The notes: generated by a model from the letters alone, not told the origin. Counted from the stretch's first letter, positions 43,571 through 52,590 are shown. The stretch: 64,000 nt of DNA from CAVSUR01 sp963731285 (GCA_963731285.1 CAVSUR010000001.1:372001-436000), one strand, 5' to 3'. Numbers and translations are program-made.

Positions 43571-43622
43571 GATCCGGCCGCATTCCCGATCCGGCCGCTC
43601 AGCCAGATTTTAGATCCGGCCG
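43571..43622. repeat. Three copies of GATCCGGCCG upstream of glpA
   Basis: GATCCGGCCG occurs at 43571-43580, 43588-43597 and 43613-43622. The first two belong to a 17-18-bp tandem unit (CATTCCCGATCCGGCCG). They lie in the 146-bp glpK-glpA gap, 35-86 bp before the glpA start, where a promoter and regulator sites are expected. Confidence 0.55.
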
Positions 43623-43641
43623 GTCAGGCGGCGGCCAGGCC

Positions 43642-43670
43642 CATGCGGCCGGGCGGGACCCGGCCGCATG
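43642..43670 (-). terminator. Hairpin downstream of glpK
   Basis: A perfect 12-bp stem (CATGCGGCCGGG at 43642-43653, complement at 43659-43670) with a 5-nt loop, immediately 3' of the glpK stop on the minus strand. It would end or attenuate the glpK transcript before glpABC. Confidence 0.7.
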
Positions 43671-43682
43671 CCGCCCGGCGGC

Positions 43683-45179
43683 CTACTCGACCCAGTCGAA
43701 GGTCTTGGTGACTGCCTTCTTCCACATCGCGTACTCACGATCGCGCTTGGCCGCATCCATGCTGGGATCCCACTGCTTGTCTTTGCCCCAGTTCTCCCGC
43801 AGGTCCTCCACCTCGCCCCAGAACCCCACGGCCAGGCCAGCCGCGTACGCGGCGCCGAGCGCCGTGGTCTCCGCCACCGTCGGCCGGATCACCGGGACAT
43901 CCAGGATGTCGGCCTGGAATTGCATCAGCAGGTCGTTGACCACCATTCCGCCGTCGACCTTCAGCGAGGTCAGCTCTACCCCGGAGTCGGCGTTCATGGC
44001 GTCAACCACCTCCTTGCTCTGCCAGGCGGTCGCCTCCAGCGCCGCCCTGGCCATGTGCCCGGCTGTGACGAAACGGGTCAGGCCGCAGATGGCCCCGCGC
44101 GCATCGCTGCGCCAGTACGGGGCGAACAGGCCGGAGAAGGCCGGCACGAAGTAGACCCCGCCGTTGTCCTCGACCGACTGGGCCAGCGACTCCACCTCGG
44201 CCGAGGAGCTGATCATCTTGAGGTTGTCGCGCAGCCACTGGACCAGTGCCCCGGTGATGGCGATCGACCCCTCCAGCATGTACGTGGCCGCCTGGTCGCC
44301 GATCTTGTACGCGAGCCCGGTGATCAGGCCGCTCTTGGACGGCACCGGCTTGGTGCCCGTGTTCAGCACCAGGAAGTTGCCGGTGCCATAGGTGTTCTTG
44401 GCCTCGCCGACCGAGAAGCAGGTCTGGCCGAACAGCGCAGCCTGCTGGTCACCCAGGTCACCGGCCACCGGGATGCCGGCCAGGGTGCCGGTGGCCTCGC
44501 CGTAGACCTGGCTGGAGGGCCGGATCTCCGGCAGCATGCTCCTGGGGATGCCCAGGGTGGACATGATTCCCTCGTCCCACTCCAGCGTGCGCAGGTCCAT
44601 CATCAACGTGCGGCTGGCGTTGGTGACGTCGGTGATGAAGGCGCCGCCGTTCGGGCCGCCGGTCAGGTTCCAGATGCACCAGGTGTCGATGTTGCCGAAC
44701 GCCAGCTCGCCGGCCTCCGCGCGCTGGCGGGCCCCCTCGACGTTGTCCAGCAGCCACTTGATCTTGGGGCCGGAGAAGTAGGTGGCGATCGGCAGCCCGG
44801 TGGCGGCCCGGAACCGGTCCTGGCCGCCATCCGCGGCGAGCTCGCTGCAGATGGTGTCGGTGCGCGTGTCCTGCCAGACGACCGCGTTGTGGATCGGCTC
44901 GCCGGTTGACTTGTCCCAGACGACCGCGGTCTCGCGCTGGTTGGTGATCCCGACCGCGGCGAGGTCGCTGGCCGCCAGGCCCGCCTTGTTCAGCGCCTCC
45001 GCGATCACTTCCTGGGTGCGCTCCCATATCTCCTTGGCGTTGTGCTCGACCCAGCCCGGCCGCGGGAAGATCTGCTCGTGCTCGCGCTGGTCGATGGCCT
45101 TCACCTGGCCGTGATGATCGAAGATCATGAAGCGGGTAGAGGTGGTGCCCTGGTCCAGCGCACCCACGTAATCGGCCAT
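43683..45179 (-). CDS. glpK: Glycerol kinase
   Basis: 498 residues from ATG 45179 with AGGGAG upstream; a longer frame in the same phase reaching 45914 overlaps dhaL and is not used. FGGY kinase signatures are ALDQGTTSTRFMIFD at the N-terminus, GITNQRETAVVWD, WQDTRTDTIC and GDLGDQQAALFGQTCF. The second FGGY signature is GEAKNTYGTGNFLVLNTG, with KVDGGMVVNDLLMQFQADIL near the ATP site. It phosphorylates glycerol to glycerol-3-phosphate in the cytosol. The position between dhaL and glpABC places it in the uptake-to-oxidation route. A typical C-terminus (WKKAVTKTFDWVE) confirms full length. Confidence 0.97.
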   Translation of the reverse strand: MADYVGALDQGTTSTRFMIFDHHGQVKAIDQREHEQIFPRPGWVEHNAKEIWERTQEVIAEALNKAGLAASDLAAVGITNQRETAVVWDKSTGEPIHNAVVWQDTRTDTICSELAADGGQDRFRAATGLPIATYFSGPKIKWLLDNVEGARQRAEAGELAFGNIDTWCIWNLTGGPNGGAFITDVTNASRTLMMDLRTLEWDEGIMSTLGIPRSMLPEIRPSSQVYGEATGTLAGIPVAGDLGDQQAALFGQTCFSVGEAKNTYGTGNFLVLNTGTKPVPSKSGLITGLAYKIGDQAATYMLEGSIAITGALVQWLRDNLKMISSSAEVESLAQSVEDNGGVYFVPAFSGLFAPYWRSDARGAICGLTRFVTAGHMARAALEATAWQSKEVVDAMNADSGVELTSLKVDGGMVVNDLLMQFQADILDVPVIRPTVAETTALGAAYAAGLAVGFWGEVEDLRENWGKDKQWDPSMDAAKRDREYAMWKKAVTKTFDWVE

Positions 45180-45235
45180 TGTGGCTCTCCCTAGCTGTGA
45201 TTCCTGCTGTGTCTGGTCGGCAGGCCTGCGGCCTG

Positions 45236-45868
45236 CTAGTTGGCGAATGTGTCGGCCGCGGCCGTGACCAGCAGCCAGGACGAGGTGGCGCCGGGGTCCT
45301 GGTGCCCGGCGCTGCGCTCGCCCAGGTAGCTGGCCCGGCCCTTGCGGGCTACCAGCGGGATGGTGGCCTTCATGCCGTCCTGCGCGGCGCCGGCCGACCG
45401 GCGCAGGGCGTCCGGCAGGCTCACGTCCTCCCCGAGCGCCGCGTTGAGCGCGTCCAGCGCCGGGCTGAGGGCGTCCAGCATGGTCTTGTCCCCGAGCTCC
45501 GCCTTGCCGCGCCGCCGCACTCCGGCCATTCCGGCGGCCAGCGCGGCGGCCCAGTCGGCCGCCGTCAGCTCGGCCTTGCCCGCAGTTGCCGTCCCCATCT
45601 GCAGGAACATGGTCCCGTAGAGCGGCCCGCTGGCGCCTCCCACGGTGGAGATCAGTGTCATGCCGACGGTTTTCAGCAGCGCGCCCACGTCCGGATCGCT
45701 GACCGCGTCCAGCTTGCCCAGGACGGCCTGCATGCCACGGTTCATGTTGATCCCGTGGTCGGCATCGCCGATCGCCGAGTCGAGCTCGGTCAGGTAGTCC
45801 CTGTTCTCCGCGATGGCCTGGGCGAAGGCCGCGACCCAGCTCCGCACCTGGCGGAACGATACCGGCAC
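45236..45868 (-). CDS. dhaL: Dihydroxyacetone kinase ADP-binding subunit L
   Basis: 210 residues. The Mg-ADP site IGDADHGINMNRG is near residue 33 and the second motif GGASGPLYGTMFLQMG near 97. DhaL holds ADP permanently, receives phosphate from DhaM and passes it to dihydroxyacetone bound on DhaK. It starts 6 nt after the dhaK stop, so the two are coupled. glpK follows 56 nt later. Confidence 0.95.
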   Translation of the reverse strand: MPVSFRQVRSWVAAFAQAIAENRDYLTELDSAIGDADHGINMNRGMQAVLGKLDAVSDPDVGALLKTVGMTLISTVGGASGPLYGTMFLQMGTATAGKAELTAADWAAALAAGMAGVRRRGKAELGDKTMLDALSPALDALNAALGEDVSLPDALRRSAGAAQDGMKATIPLVARKGRASYLGERSAGHQDPGATSSWLLVTAAADTFAN

Positions 45869-45874
45869 CCGGCT

Positions 45875-46870
45875 TCACCACCGCAAGCCGGGCGTGTCGA
45901 CCGGCGCGTCCCACAGCTGGGTGAGCTCGTCATCGAGCCTGAGCAGGGTGATCGAGCAGCCTTGCATCTCCAGCGAGGTGATGTACGGGCCGATGAGGTT
46001 CCTGCTGATCTCGATGCCGTGCCCGGAGAGGAACCGGTGCAGCTCGTTATAGAGGATGTAGAGCTCGATCAGCGGCGTGCCGCCCATCGAGTTGACGAAG
46101 GCCAGCACCGTGTCCCCGGACGCGAACGGCAGGTCGGCCACGATCGGCCCGGCCAGCATCTCGACCACCTCGCGCGCGGGCGCCAGTACCTTGCGCTCCC
46201 GGCCGGGCTCGCCGTGGATCCCGATGCCGATCTCCATCTCGGCCGGGCCGAGCTCGAAGGTCGGCTTGCCCGCCGCGGGCACGGTGCAGGATGTGAGCGC
46301 CATTCCCATGCTGCGCGCGTTCGCGTTGACCTTGCGGCACAGCGCGGCGACCTCGCCCAGGGACTGCCGGCGCTCCGCGGCGGCCCCGCAGATCTTCTCG
46401 GCCAGCACCGTCGCGCCGACGCCCCGGCGGCCGGCCGTGTACAGGCTGTCTTGCACCGCCACGTCATCGTCGATGACGACGGCCTCGACGTTGGTGTCCT
46501 CCGCCCCGGCCAGCTCGGCGGCCATCTCGAAGTTCATCACGTCGCCGGTGTAGTTCTTCACGATGTGCAGGACGCCCGCCCCGCCGTCCACCGCCTTCGT
46601 CGCGGCCAGCATCTGATCGGGTGTCGGCGAGGTGAACACCTCGCCCGGGCAGGCCGCGTCCAGCATGCCGGGGCCGACGAAGCCGCCGTGCATGGGCTCG
46701 TGCCCCGAGCCGCCGCCGGAGACCAGGCCGACCTTCCCGGTCACCGGGGCGTCAGCCCTGACGATGTAATCCGGATCGGTCATGACCCGCAGCCGGTCAC
46801 CGTGCGCGGCGGCCATGCCCGCCAGCGCCTCCCTGACGACGTCAGCGGGATCGTTGATGAGCTTTTTCAT
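45875..46870 (-). CDS. dhaK: Dihydroxyacetone kinase substrate-binding subunit K
   Basis: 331 residues from ATG 46870 (GGAGAAAG upstream). A 34-residue upstream extension would cross hairpins and is rejected. VSGGGSGHEPMHGGFVGPGM holds part of the substrate site, and the His that binds dihydroxyacetone covalently is in GIGIHGEPGRE. The length equals that of PTS-type DhaK (about 330) rather than the fused ATP-dependent kinase (about 570). With dhaL and the DhaM fusion it makes a complete PEP-dependent kinase. Confidence 0.95.
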   Translation of the reverse strand: MKKLINDPADVVREALAGMAAAHGDRLRVMTDPDYIVRADAPVTGKVGLVSGGGSGHEPMHGGFVGPGMLDAACPGEVFTSPTPDQMLAATKAVDGGAGVLHIVKNYTGDVMNFEMAAELAGAEDTNVEAVVIDDDVAVQDSLYTAGRRGVGATVLAEKICGAAAERRQSLGEVAALCRKVNANARSMGMALTSCTVPAAGKPTFELGPAEMEIGIGIHGEPGRERKVLAPAREVVEMLAGPIVADLPFASGDTVLAFVNSMGGTPLIELYILYNELHRFLSGHGIEISRNLIGPYITSLEMQGCSITLLRLDDELTQLWDAPVDTPGLRW

Positions 46871-46943
46871 CAGCTTCAGCTTTCTCCGATGTCCTGCCGC
46901 GGTTCCCGCGGCCCGGCCGGCGTAAGGGCCGGCCGGAGGGCCG

Positions 46944-46964
46944 CCAGGGCTCGAGCAGCCCTGG
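46944..46964 (-). terminator. Hairpin between glpF and dhaK
   Basis: CCAGGGCT (46944-46951) pairs with 46957-46964 around a 5-nt loop. Other GC inverted repeats (for example GCCGCGG-TTC-CCGCGGC near 46898-46914) follow in the same 123-bp gap. This suggests partial termination after glpF and separate expression levels for glpF and the kinases. Confidence 0.5.
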
Positions 46965-46993
46965 CCCCCCATCCGGGTGATCTGGGTACGGGA

Positions 46994-47962
46994 TCAGTCG
47001 CCGGTGCTCGGCTCGGCGGTCGGCCGGGCCGGCCCGGCCTCGCCCACCGGGACCTCCGCGCGCGGATGCAGCCTGGCGTGCAGCACGTCGCCGATGAAGA
47101 AGTCGTAGACGAGCACGCCGATGATGCCGCCGACCAGCGGCCCGACGATCGGTATCCAGAAGTAGTCGCTGAAGTGGAAGCCGGGCGCACTGTAACTGCC
47201 CGGAAGGGCGACTTTCCCCCATCCTGCGATATACGCGAACAGGCGCGGGCCGAAGTCGCGCGCGGGGTTGATGGCGTAGCCGGCGTTGGCGCCGTAGGAC
47301 ATGCCGATGGCCGCCACCGCGAGGCCGACGATGAGCGGCGTCATGTTGGACTCAGGCGCCGTGTTCCGCACGTCAGTGATCGCCACGACGAATATCAGCA
47401 GGAACGCGGTGCCGACGATCTGGTCCAGCAGCGGTCCCCACGCCGATCCGGCGAAGTACTTGGCCGGGAACGTGGCGAAGATCGAGTACGTGGCCAGCGC
47501 GCTGCCCGAGCTCTTGGGCGTCTTGGCCGCCAGGTCGAACGCGTTGATCGCGTTGTGGTAGACCCAGAACACCAGGGCGGCCGCGACGAACGCCCCGGCC
47601 AGCTGGGCCAGCATGTAGGGCCCGACCCTGCCCCAGGCGAACTTCCGCCGGACGGCCAGGGCCAGCGTCACCGCCGGATTGAGGTGCGCCCCGGTGACGC
47701 CGCCGGCCACCCAGATGCCCATGGCCACGGCCATCGCCCATCCCCAGGTGATCAGCAGCCAGTCGCCGGCCGCCAGGAAGATCGTGGTGGGCGTCTGGGT
47801 GCGCCCCGAGCCGGGCAGCGCGGCCACGGCCATCGCCACTACGCCGTCCCCGAACGCGAGCAGGACGAAGGTTCCGAGGAACTCGGCCATCATCTCGCCG
47901 TACAGCCCGCCTATTCGCCCGATTCGGCGTCCTTCACCCCGCAAAGGCGTGATATCGGCCAT
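46994..47962 (-). CDS. glpF: Glycerol uptake facilitator (aquaglyceroporin)
   Basis: 322 residues of the MIP family with six membrane helices. The two pore half-helices have HLNPAVTLALAV and GYAINPARDFGPR. The second motif followed by Arg-Asp (NPARD) marks glycerol facilitators rather than water-only channels. The N-terminal half includes FLGTFVLLAFGDGVVAMAV, and the C-terminal tail is polar. It admits glycerol by diffusion; GlpK then traps it. It is the first gene of the cluster, downstream of a promoter region with a candidate operator (48101-48117). Confidence 0.94.
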   Translation of the reverse strand: MADITPLRGEGRRIGRIGGLYGEMMAEFLGTFVLLAFGDGVVAMAVAALPGSGRTQTPTTIFLAAGDWLLITWGWAMAVAMGIWVAGGVTGAHLNPAVTLALAVRRKFAWGRVGPYMLAQLAGAFVAAALVFWVYHNAINAFDLAAKTPKSSGSALATYSIFATFPAKYFAGSAWGPLLDQIVGTAFLLIFVVAITDVRNTAPESNMTPLIVGLAVAAIGMSYGANAGYAINPARDFGPRLFAYIAGWGKVALPGSYSAPGFHFSDYFWIPIVGPLVGGIIGVLVYDFFIGDVLHARLHPRAEVPVGEAGPARPTAEPSTGD

Positions 47963-48055
47963 CTACCGCCCTCCTCGTCAATGGGTGCTGTCGCCTGGCG
48001 GGGCTCACGGGCACCGGCGGATGCACGCAGCGTCACCTTCCGTGACTAGATAACT

Positions 48056-48117
48056 CCGTACTCGCAGATCCCCCGGGCCCCACTGGGTAACAAAATGATC
48101 CGTACTTAACTCGTACG
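48056..48117 (-). promoter_or_regulatory. glpF promoter region with candidate operator
   Basis: CGTAC-N7-GTACG at 48101-48117 is an inverted repeat, and CCGTACT occurs both at 48056-48062 and 48100-48106. On the minus strand a TTGACC-like -35 lies upstream (near 48133-48138). Spacing fits a repressor or activator of the glycerol cluster (a GlpR- or IclR-type regulator would be typical), but no regulator gene is adjacent. Confidence 0.4.
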
Positions 48118-48166
48118 CCTCAGCAGGACCCTAGGTCAAGGACCGGCTTAGTCCCGACCTGGATCG

Positions 48167-48844
48167 TCACCGGAGCCGGGACGCCGGCGGCTCCCCGCGC
48201 AGCCGGCCGATGGCCGCCATTACCTCGTCGGTCGCCCGCCGCGCGCCGGCTGCGTCCGGTGCGTCCCCGCCCGCCCCGCCGAGCACGACGGGCGGGCCGA
48301 ACCTGATCCGCACCGGCAACGGGCGGGGCAGCCTGGCCCCGCGCGGGAAAGCCCGGTCGGTGCCGCTGATGCCCGCGGGGATCACCGGCACGCCGGCCTC
48401 CAGCGCGATGCGCGCCACCCCGGTCTTGCCGCGCCGGAGCCGGCCGTCGGGAGACCGGGTGCCCTCAGGGAAGATGCCGACCAGGTGGCCCGCCCGCACG
48501 GCCGCGACTCCCGCGGACACGGTGTCACCGCCGCCGCCCGGCTCGCCGGCGGTGACCGGGATGACGCCGACGCCGCGCAGGAACCAGCCGAGGTAGGGCT
48601 TGTCGATGTACTTGGCCTTGGCCAGGAACATCACCCGCCGCCCGGGCACGACCAGCGGCAGCAGCAGCGGGTCGAGGAAGGACACGTGGTTGGCGGCCAC
48701 GACGGCGCCGCCCGCGGCGGGGATGTTGTCCGTCCCCTCGGTCCGCGGCCGGAACAGCAGCCGCAGCAGCGGGCCGAGCAGCACGAACTTCAGCAGCGTC
48801 CAGAACAGCGGTGACCCGTCTGCCGCCCGCCGTGGCTGCGCCAT
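48167..48844 (-). CDS. 1-acyl-glycerol-3-phosphate acyltransferase (PlsC family)
   Basis: 225 residues with NHVSFLDPLL (HX4D motif near residue 52), GVIPVTAGEPGG (motif II), IFPEGTRSPDG (motif III near 124) and VPVIPAGISGTD (motif IV). It makes phosphatidate from lysophosphatidate at the membrane. It lies upstream of the glpF promoter on the same strand, separated by a 204-bp regulatory gap, so it is probably its own transcript. Link to the glycerol cluster through glycerol-3-phosphate is plausible. Confidence 0.92.
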   Translation of the reverse strand: MAQPRRAADGSPLFWTLLKFVLLGPLLRLLFRPRTEGTDNIPAAGGAVVAANHVSFLDPLLLPLVVPGRRVMFLAKAKYIDKPYLGWFLRGVGVIPVTAGEPGGGGDTVSAGVAAVRAGHLVGIFPEGTRSPDGRLRRGKTGVARIALEAGVPVIPAGISGTDRAFPRGARLPRPLPVRIRFGPPVVLGGAGGDAPDAAGARRATDEVMAAIGRLRGEPPASRLR

Positions 48845-48977
48845 CGCCGGTTACCTCCTGCCGCCGGGGCCGTCTGCTCGCCGCGCCTTGCCGCCGGGAC
48901 CGGTGACCTGCGCCCAGGGTAGACCGTTACCGGGGCGGCCCAGGTGTGGGCGGCGCGCACCCGGGTAGCCGGTTTCC

Positions 48978-49508
48978 GTGACGGTACTAGCGGATGTGAA
49001 GGCAAGGCTCTCGGGTGCGGCCCGTGCGGAGGGGACCCGCTATTCCGGCGGCGAGGACCGGCCGCTGCGCGGGTACGCGATGACGATGGGCGCGTATGCG
49101 GGCCTGGTCGGCGCGATCGCCGGGGTGATCAAGGCCGCCGGGATCGAGGTGCCGGACGGGCTGAGGCCGGCCGACATCGGGCTGAGCGCGGTGGCCACGC
49201 ACAAGCTGAGCAGGCTGCTCACCCGGGATCCGGTGACCAGCCCGCTGCGCGCGCCGTTCACCTCCTACCAAGGCACCGCGGGTCCCGCCGAGCTGGCCGA
49301 GGAGGTGCGGGGCAGCGGCGCCCGCAAGACGGTCGGCGAACTGGTGACCTGCCCGTTCTGCGCCGGTGTCTGGATCGCGACCGGGCTGACGGCCGGACTG
49401 ATCTGCGCGCCGCGGACCACCCGGCTGGCGGCCGGCACGCTGACCGCACTGGCCGGCGCGGATCTGCTGCAGTACGCGCACACCCTGCTGGACAAGGCGG
49501 CGGACTGA
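48978..49508 (+). CDS. DUF1360 family membrane protein
   Basis: 176 residues. Conserved parts are LRGYAMTMGAYAGLV near residue 30, VATHKLSRLLTRDPVTSPLR near 73, FTSYQG, and the cysteine motif VTCPFCAGVWIATG near 123. Two or three membrane helices are present. DUF1360 proteins (YjbE/sporulation protein YjcA-like in Bacillus) have no established biochemical role. The gene is divergent from the acyltransferase and followed by the kinase remnant. Confidence 0.88.
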   Translation: MTVLADVKARLSGAARAEGTRYSGGEDRPLRGYAMTMGAYAGLVGAIAGVIKAAGIEVPDGLRPADIGLSAVATHKLSRLLTRDPVTSPLRAPFTSYQGTAGPAELAEEVRGSGARKTVGELVTCPFCAGVWIATGLTAGLICAPRTTRLAAGTLTALAGADLLQYAHTLLDKAAD

Positions 49509-49529
49509 TCCCTCCCGCGTGACCTGGCG

Positions 49530-50345
49530 TCAGGCCAGGCCGGCCATCATCGCGCCACCTGCGACTTCCAGCCGCATCTGTACGTGGGCACGTCCTCGTG
49601 GCTGACCTGTCATGTCCCGTTCAACAAGACGGACCTGCTGCATAACATCGCCGCGCTGCCCGCGCCGATACCCGGCCGGTATCTGGTGGCCAATGAGCAG
49701 GAGACGGCCAGCGCGGCGCTGAGCTCCCGCGCGACCGGGTGCTGTCCGGCGGCGGTACCCCGCCGGTCGGCTACCGCGAGCTGGACGAGATGGCCGCGGC
49801 CGCGCCCCCCGGGCAGCAACGGGGTGATCTTCACGCCGTGGCGGTACGGCGAGCGGACGCCGGTCGAGGACCGGCTGCTGCGCGGCGGGTTCCACAACCT
49901 GTCCCTGTCGGTCACCCGCCCCGACCTGGTCCGGGCCGTGTTCGAGGGGGTGGCGCTGAACACGCGGTGGCTGCTGGCGGCGGTGGACAAGTTCGCCGGC
50001 CGGCGGCTGGACCCAATCCGGTTCATCGGCGGCGGAGCGCGGTCAGCGGTGTGGTGCCAGATCTTCGCCGACGTACTCGGCCGGACCATCGAGCAGGTCG
50101 CTGACCCGGCCAGCGCGGGCGCCCGCGGCGCCGGGATGCTGGCGGCGGTGGCGCTCGGCGAGCTGGAGTTCAGCCAGGTGCCCGACCGGGTCAAGGTCAC
50201 GCGCGCCTTCGCCGGGCCCAGCTGCCAGCGACCGGTACGACCTGCTGCTGCGCGAGTTTGCCGGCTTCTACCGGCGCAACCGGCGGGCGTACGCGCGGCT
50301 GAACGGCGGCCGCGCCGCCGGCCGCGGCGGCGGAACCGGGCCGGG
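49530..50345 (+). pseudogene. Decayed FGGY carbohydrate kinase (C-terminal half, several frameshifts)
   Basis: Recognisable FGGY segments are spread over different frames: LYVGTSSWLTCHVPFNKTDL near 49575, then NEQETA, then YRELDEMAAAAPPG in another frame near 49772. GVIFTPWRYGERTPVEDRLL and FHNLSLSVTRPDLVRAVFEG follow in the first frame, with FIGGGARSAVWCQIFADVLG and the end YDLLLREFAGFYRRNRRAYA in a third frame. At least three indels are needed, and the N-terminal 250 or so residues, with the phosphate and sugar site, are absent. The segment after NEQETA is also too short. This is a dead xylulokinase-like gene beside the glycerol cluster. Confidence 0.85.
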
Positions 50346-50346
50346 C

Positions 50347-50946
50347 TCAGGCGCCGGGATCGCCGGGATAGCCCGGGTCCCGCCGCGCGGGCTGGGTCCG
50401 GGCGGGCCGGGCCGTCAGCCGCCGGCCCACGGCAAGGACTACGGCCAGCGCGGTCGCCGCCGCCATGATCCAGAAGCCGTCGCCCGCCCACTGGACGGCG
50501 CTGGCCGCCAGCGCGGCCAGCGAGGTGTCGACGCCGCGGTCATGATAGAGCCCGGCGGTGATCGCGACGCCCAGGTACGCCAGCGCCGGGACCGGGATGA
50601 TCAGGTAAACGGCCCGGGGCCGGATGGCGAGCCCGGCGAGGACGGTCCCGGCGACGACGAAGCTGCCGAGCAGGATGCCGGGCTCGCGGCCGGCTGCGAC
50701 GGTGGCCAGGCCGCCGAGTACCGCGGCGCCGAGCAGCAGTACCACCCCGAGCCGCCCGACCGCGAGCCCCACCACCGCGACGGCGAATCGGGCGGCGGCC
50801 GGTGCGCTGGCCTGCGTGTCTGCCGTCGCGCGCTGGGATAGGCTGCCCGCACACCGCCGGATCGGCGCGGGTCCGCGCCATGTTCTCGAGGCTCCAGTAT
50901 CGGCTCCTGAAGGTCTGCAGGTGCGGCCCGCTGCCGGAGCACGCAC
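50347..50946 (-). CDS. Membrane protein, DUF6542-like
   Basis: About 199 residues if it starts at GTG 50946; the frame is open much further (to 51192), where it overlaps the LCP gene. Four or five membrane helices lie from AVAVVGLAVGRLGVVLLLGA through YLIIPVPALAYLGVAITAGL to WIMAAATALAVVLAVGRRLT. The helix layout with a conserved LGSFVVAGTVLAGLAIRPRA segment resembles DUF6542 proteins of actinobacteria, which often sit beside cell-wall genes. No RBS supports the start. It is divergent from the LCP gene. Confidence 0.55.
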   Translation of the reverse strand: MRAPAAGRTCRPSGADTGASRTWRGPAPIRRCAGSLSQRATADTQASAPAAARFAVAVVGLAVGRLGVVLLLGAAVLGGLATVAAGREPGILLGSFVVAGTVLAGLAIRPRAVYLIIPVPALAYLGVAITAGLYHDRGVDTSLAALAASAVQWAGDGFWIMAAATALAVVLAVGRRLTARPARTQPARRDPGYPGDPGA

Positions 50947-51015
50947 CAAATGCCGCCGCCATGGTACGGGTAATCCCCAGGGGGATGCGATGACCAGCCG
51001 GATGTTTACCGCCCG

Positions 51016-52547
51016 ATGACCGGCAGCCGCAGCTCGGGATTGTGGCGGCCGCCGGAGTCCGGGCGCCCGCGGACCGGGTCGGCGGCCCGGGTCGCCTACG
51101 CGGTGGCCTGCGTTCTCGCCGCGCTGGCCCTGGCGACCAGCGGCCTGGCCTATTTCGTGGTGCGGGACGTGAACGCCATCGGCGGCTCGCACGCGATCGT
51201 CAGCGGCCCGTCGATAGGCGCGCAGAACATCCTGCTGATGGGCCTGGAATCACGCCGGGACTGGAACGGGAACGTCCTGCCGAACAGCATCCTGCGACAT
51301 CTGCACGCCGGGAGCAGGCAGGGCGTCGAGTTCGAGGGCGTCGGCGGCAACGACACGAACACGCTGATCCTCATCCATATCTTCCCCGGCGGCCGGCAGG
51401 CGGTCGGCTTCTCCATTCCCCGCGACGACTGGGTGAGCTTTGCCGGCACGGCCGGGCCGCAGCAGCAGGGCAAGATCGACCAGGCTTACGGCGTCAGCAT
51501 GTTCTACCAGCAGGCCAGGCTGCGCCAGCGGCAGCCGTCAATGAGCCAGGACCGGCTGGCCTTCCTCGGCAACGAGGCGGGGCGCAAGGCCGCGGTAGAC
51601 ACGGTGGAGAAGCTGACCGGCCAGCACGTCGACCACTTCGCCGAGGTTAACCTGGGCGGCTTCTATGAGCTGGCGAAGGTCTTCGGCGGGGTGCACGTGT
51701 GCCTGCGGCACGCCGTCCGTGACGCCAACTCCGGGGCCCACTTCCGGGCCGGCTACCAGCACCTGGATGCCGCGCAGGCGCTGGCGTTCGTCCGCCAGCG
51801 CGACGGCCTGCCCAACGGGGACCTGGACCGCACGCACCGCCAGCAGGCGTTCCTGGACTCGGTGATGCACCAGCTGAGGACCGAGGGCGTACTGAACGAC
51901 CTGGGGAAGACCCGGGCGCTGCTCTCGGTGGCCAAGCGGTACGTCATCACCGACGCGGGCTGGAATCTGCTCGACTTCGCCGCCCAGATGCGGGACCTGA
52001 CCAGCGGTGACCTGGTGTTCCACACGCTGCCGATCAAGGGCTACGGGCAGCTCGACAACCAGGACGTGAACCTGGTCGACACCGCGGCCATCAAGACCAT
52101 CGTGCAGGCCGCGTTCACGGCGGCGCCGCCGACGGCCCCGCACGTGCAGCGGAAGAAAAAGCGCCGGGCGCACCGGGCCGCCACCGTCGACGTGCTCAAC
52201 GGCGGGTCCACCGCCGGGCTGGCCCGCCATGTCTCGGCGGCATTCGCCAGGGCGGGCTACAAGGCCGGACAGGTCGGCGACACGGCCTACCGCACCGCGA
52301 CCGCGGTGAGCTACGGACCCGGCGCGGCGGCCAGTGCCAGGAGGATCGCCAGCCTGTTCGGTGTCACCGCTCGCCGGCCGGGACGGTGGCGGCCTCGCAC
52401 GTGCAGATCCTGCTCGGGGCGGGCGCCACGCTCCCGCAGGTCCCGGCGGTCAGCCCGGCCAGGAAGCACCCGCCGGCAGCCACCCCGGGCACCGGCCCGC
52501 AGGGCGGCGCGGTGGTCGCGGCGAACGGCATCCCGTGCGTGGACTGA
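51016..52547 (+). CDS. LytR-CpsA-Psr (LCP) family protein with LytR_C domain, frameshifted near 52367
   Basis: LCP proteins attach glycopolymers to peptidoglycan outside the membrane. Visible parts are an N-terminal membrane helix (VAYAVACVLAALALATSGLA), the catalytic LCP domain at about 60-350 (NILLMGLESRRDW, NDTNTLILIHIFPGGRQAVG, FSIPRDDWV, ALAFVRQRDGLPNGDLDRTH), and a LytR_C domain from ATVDVLNGGSTAGLARHVSA. Just after ASLFGVTA the frame turns to Arg/Pro-rich nonsense that runs on to 53181. In the shifted frame the expected end appears (AGTVAASHVQILLGAGATLP, then GGAVVAANGIPCVD and TGA at 52547). Loss of one base near 52367 explains this. The catalytic domain is intact either way. Confidence 0.85.
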
Positions 52548-52590
52548 CCGCCGGCGGCCTGGCCGGGGGCGGTACCCGCGCCCGGCTCGG

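Noticed and set aside
45179..48049. 956-codon open frame antisense to dhaL, dhaK and glpF
   Set aside because: The minus strand encodes three well-known proteins; the plus frame has no motifs.
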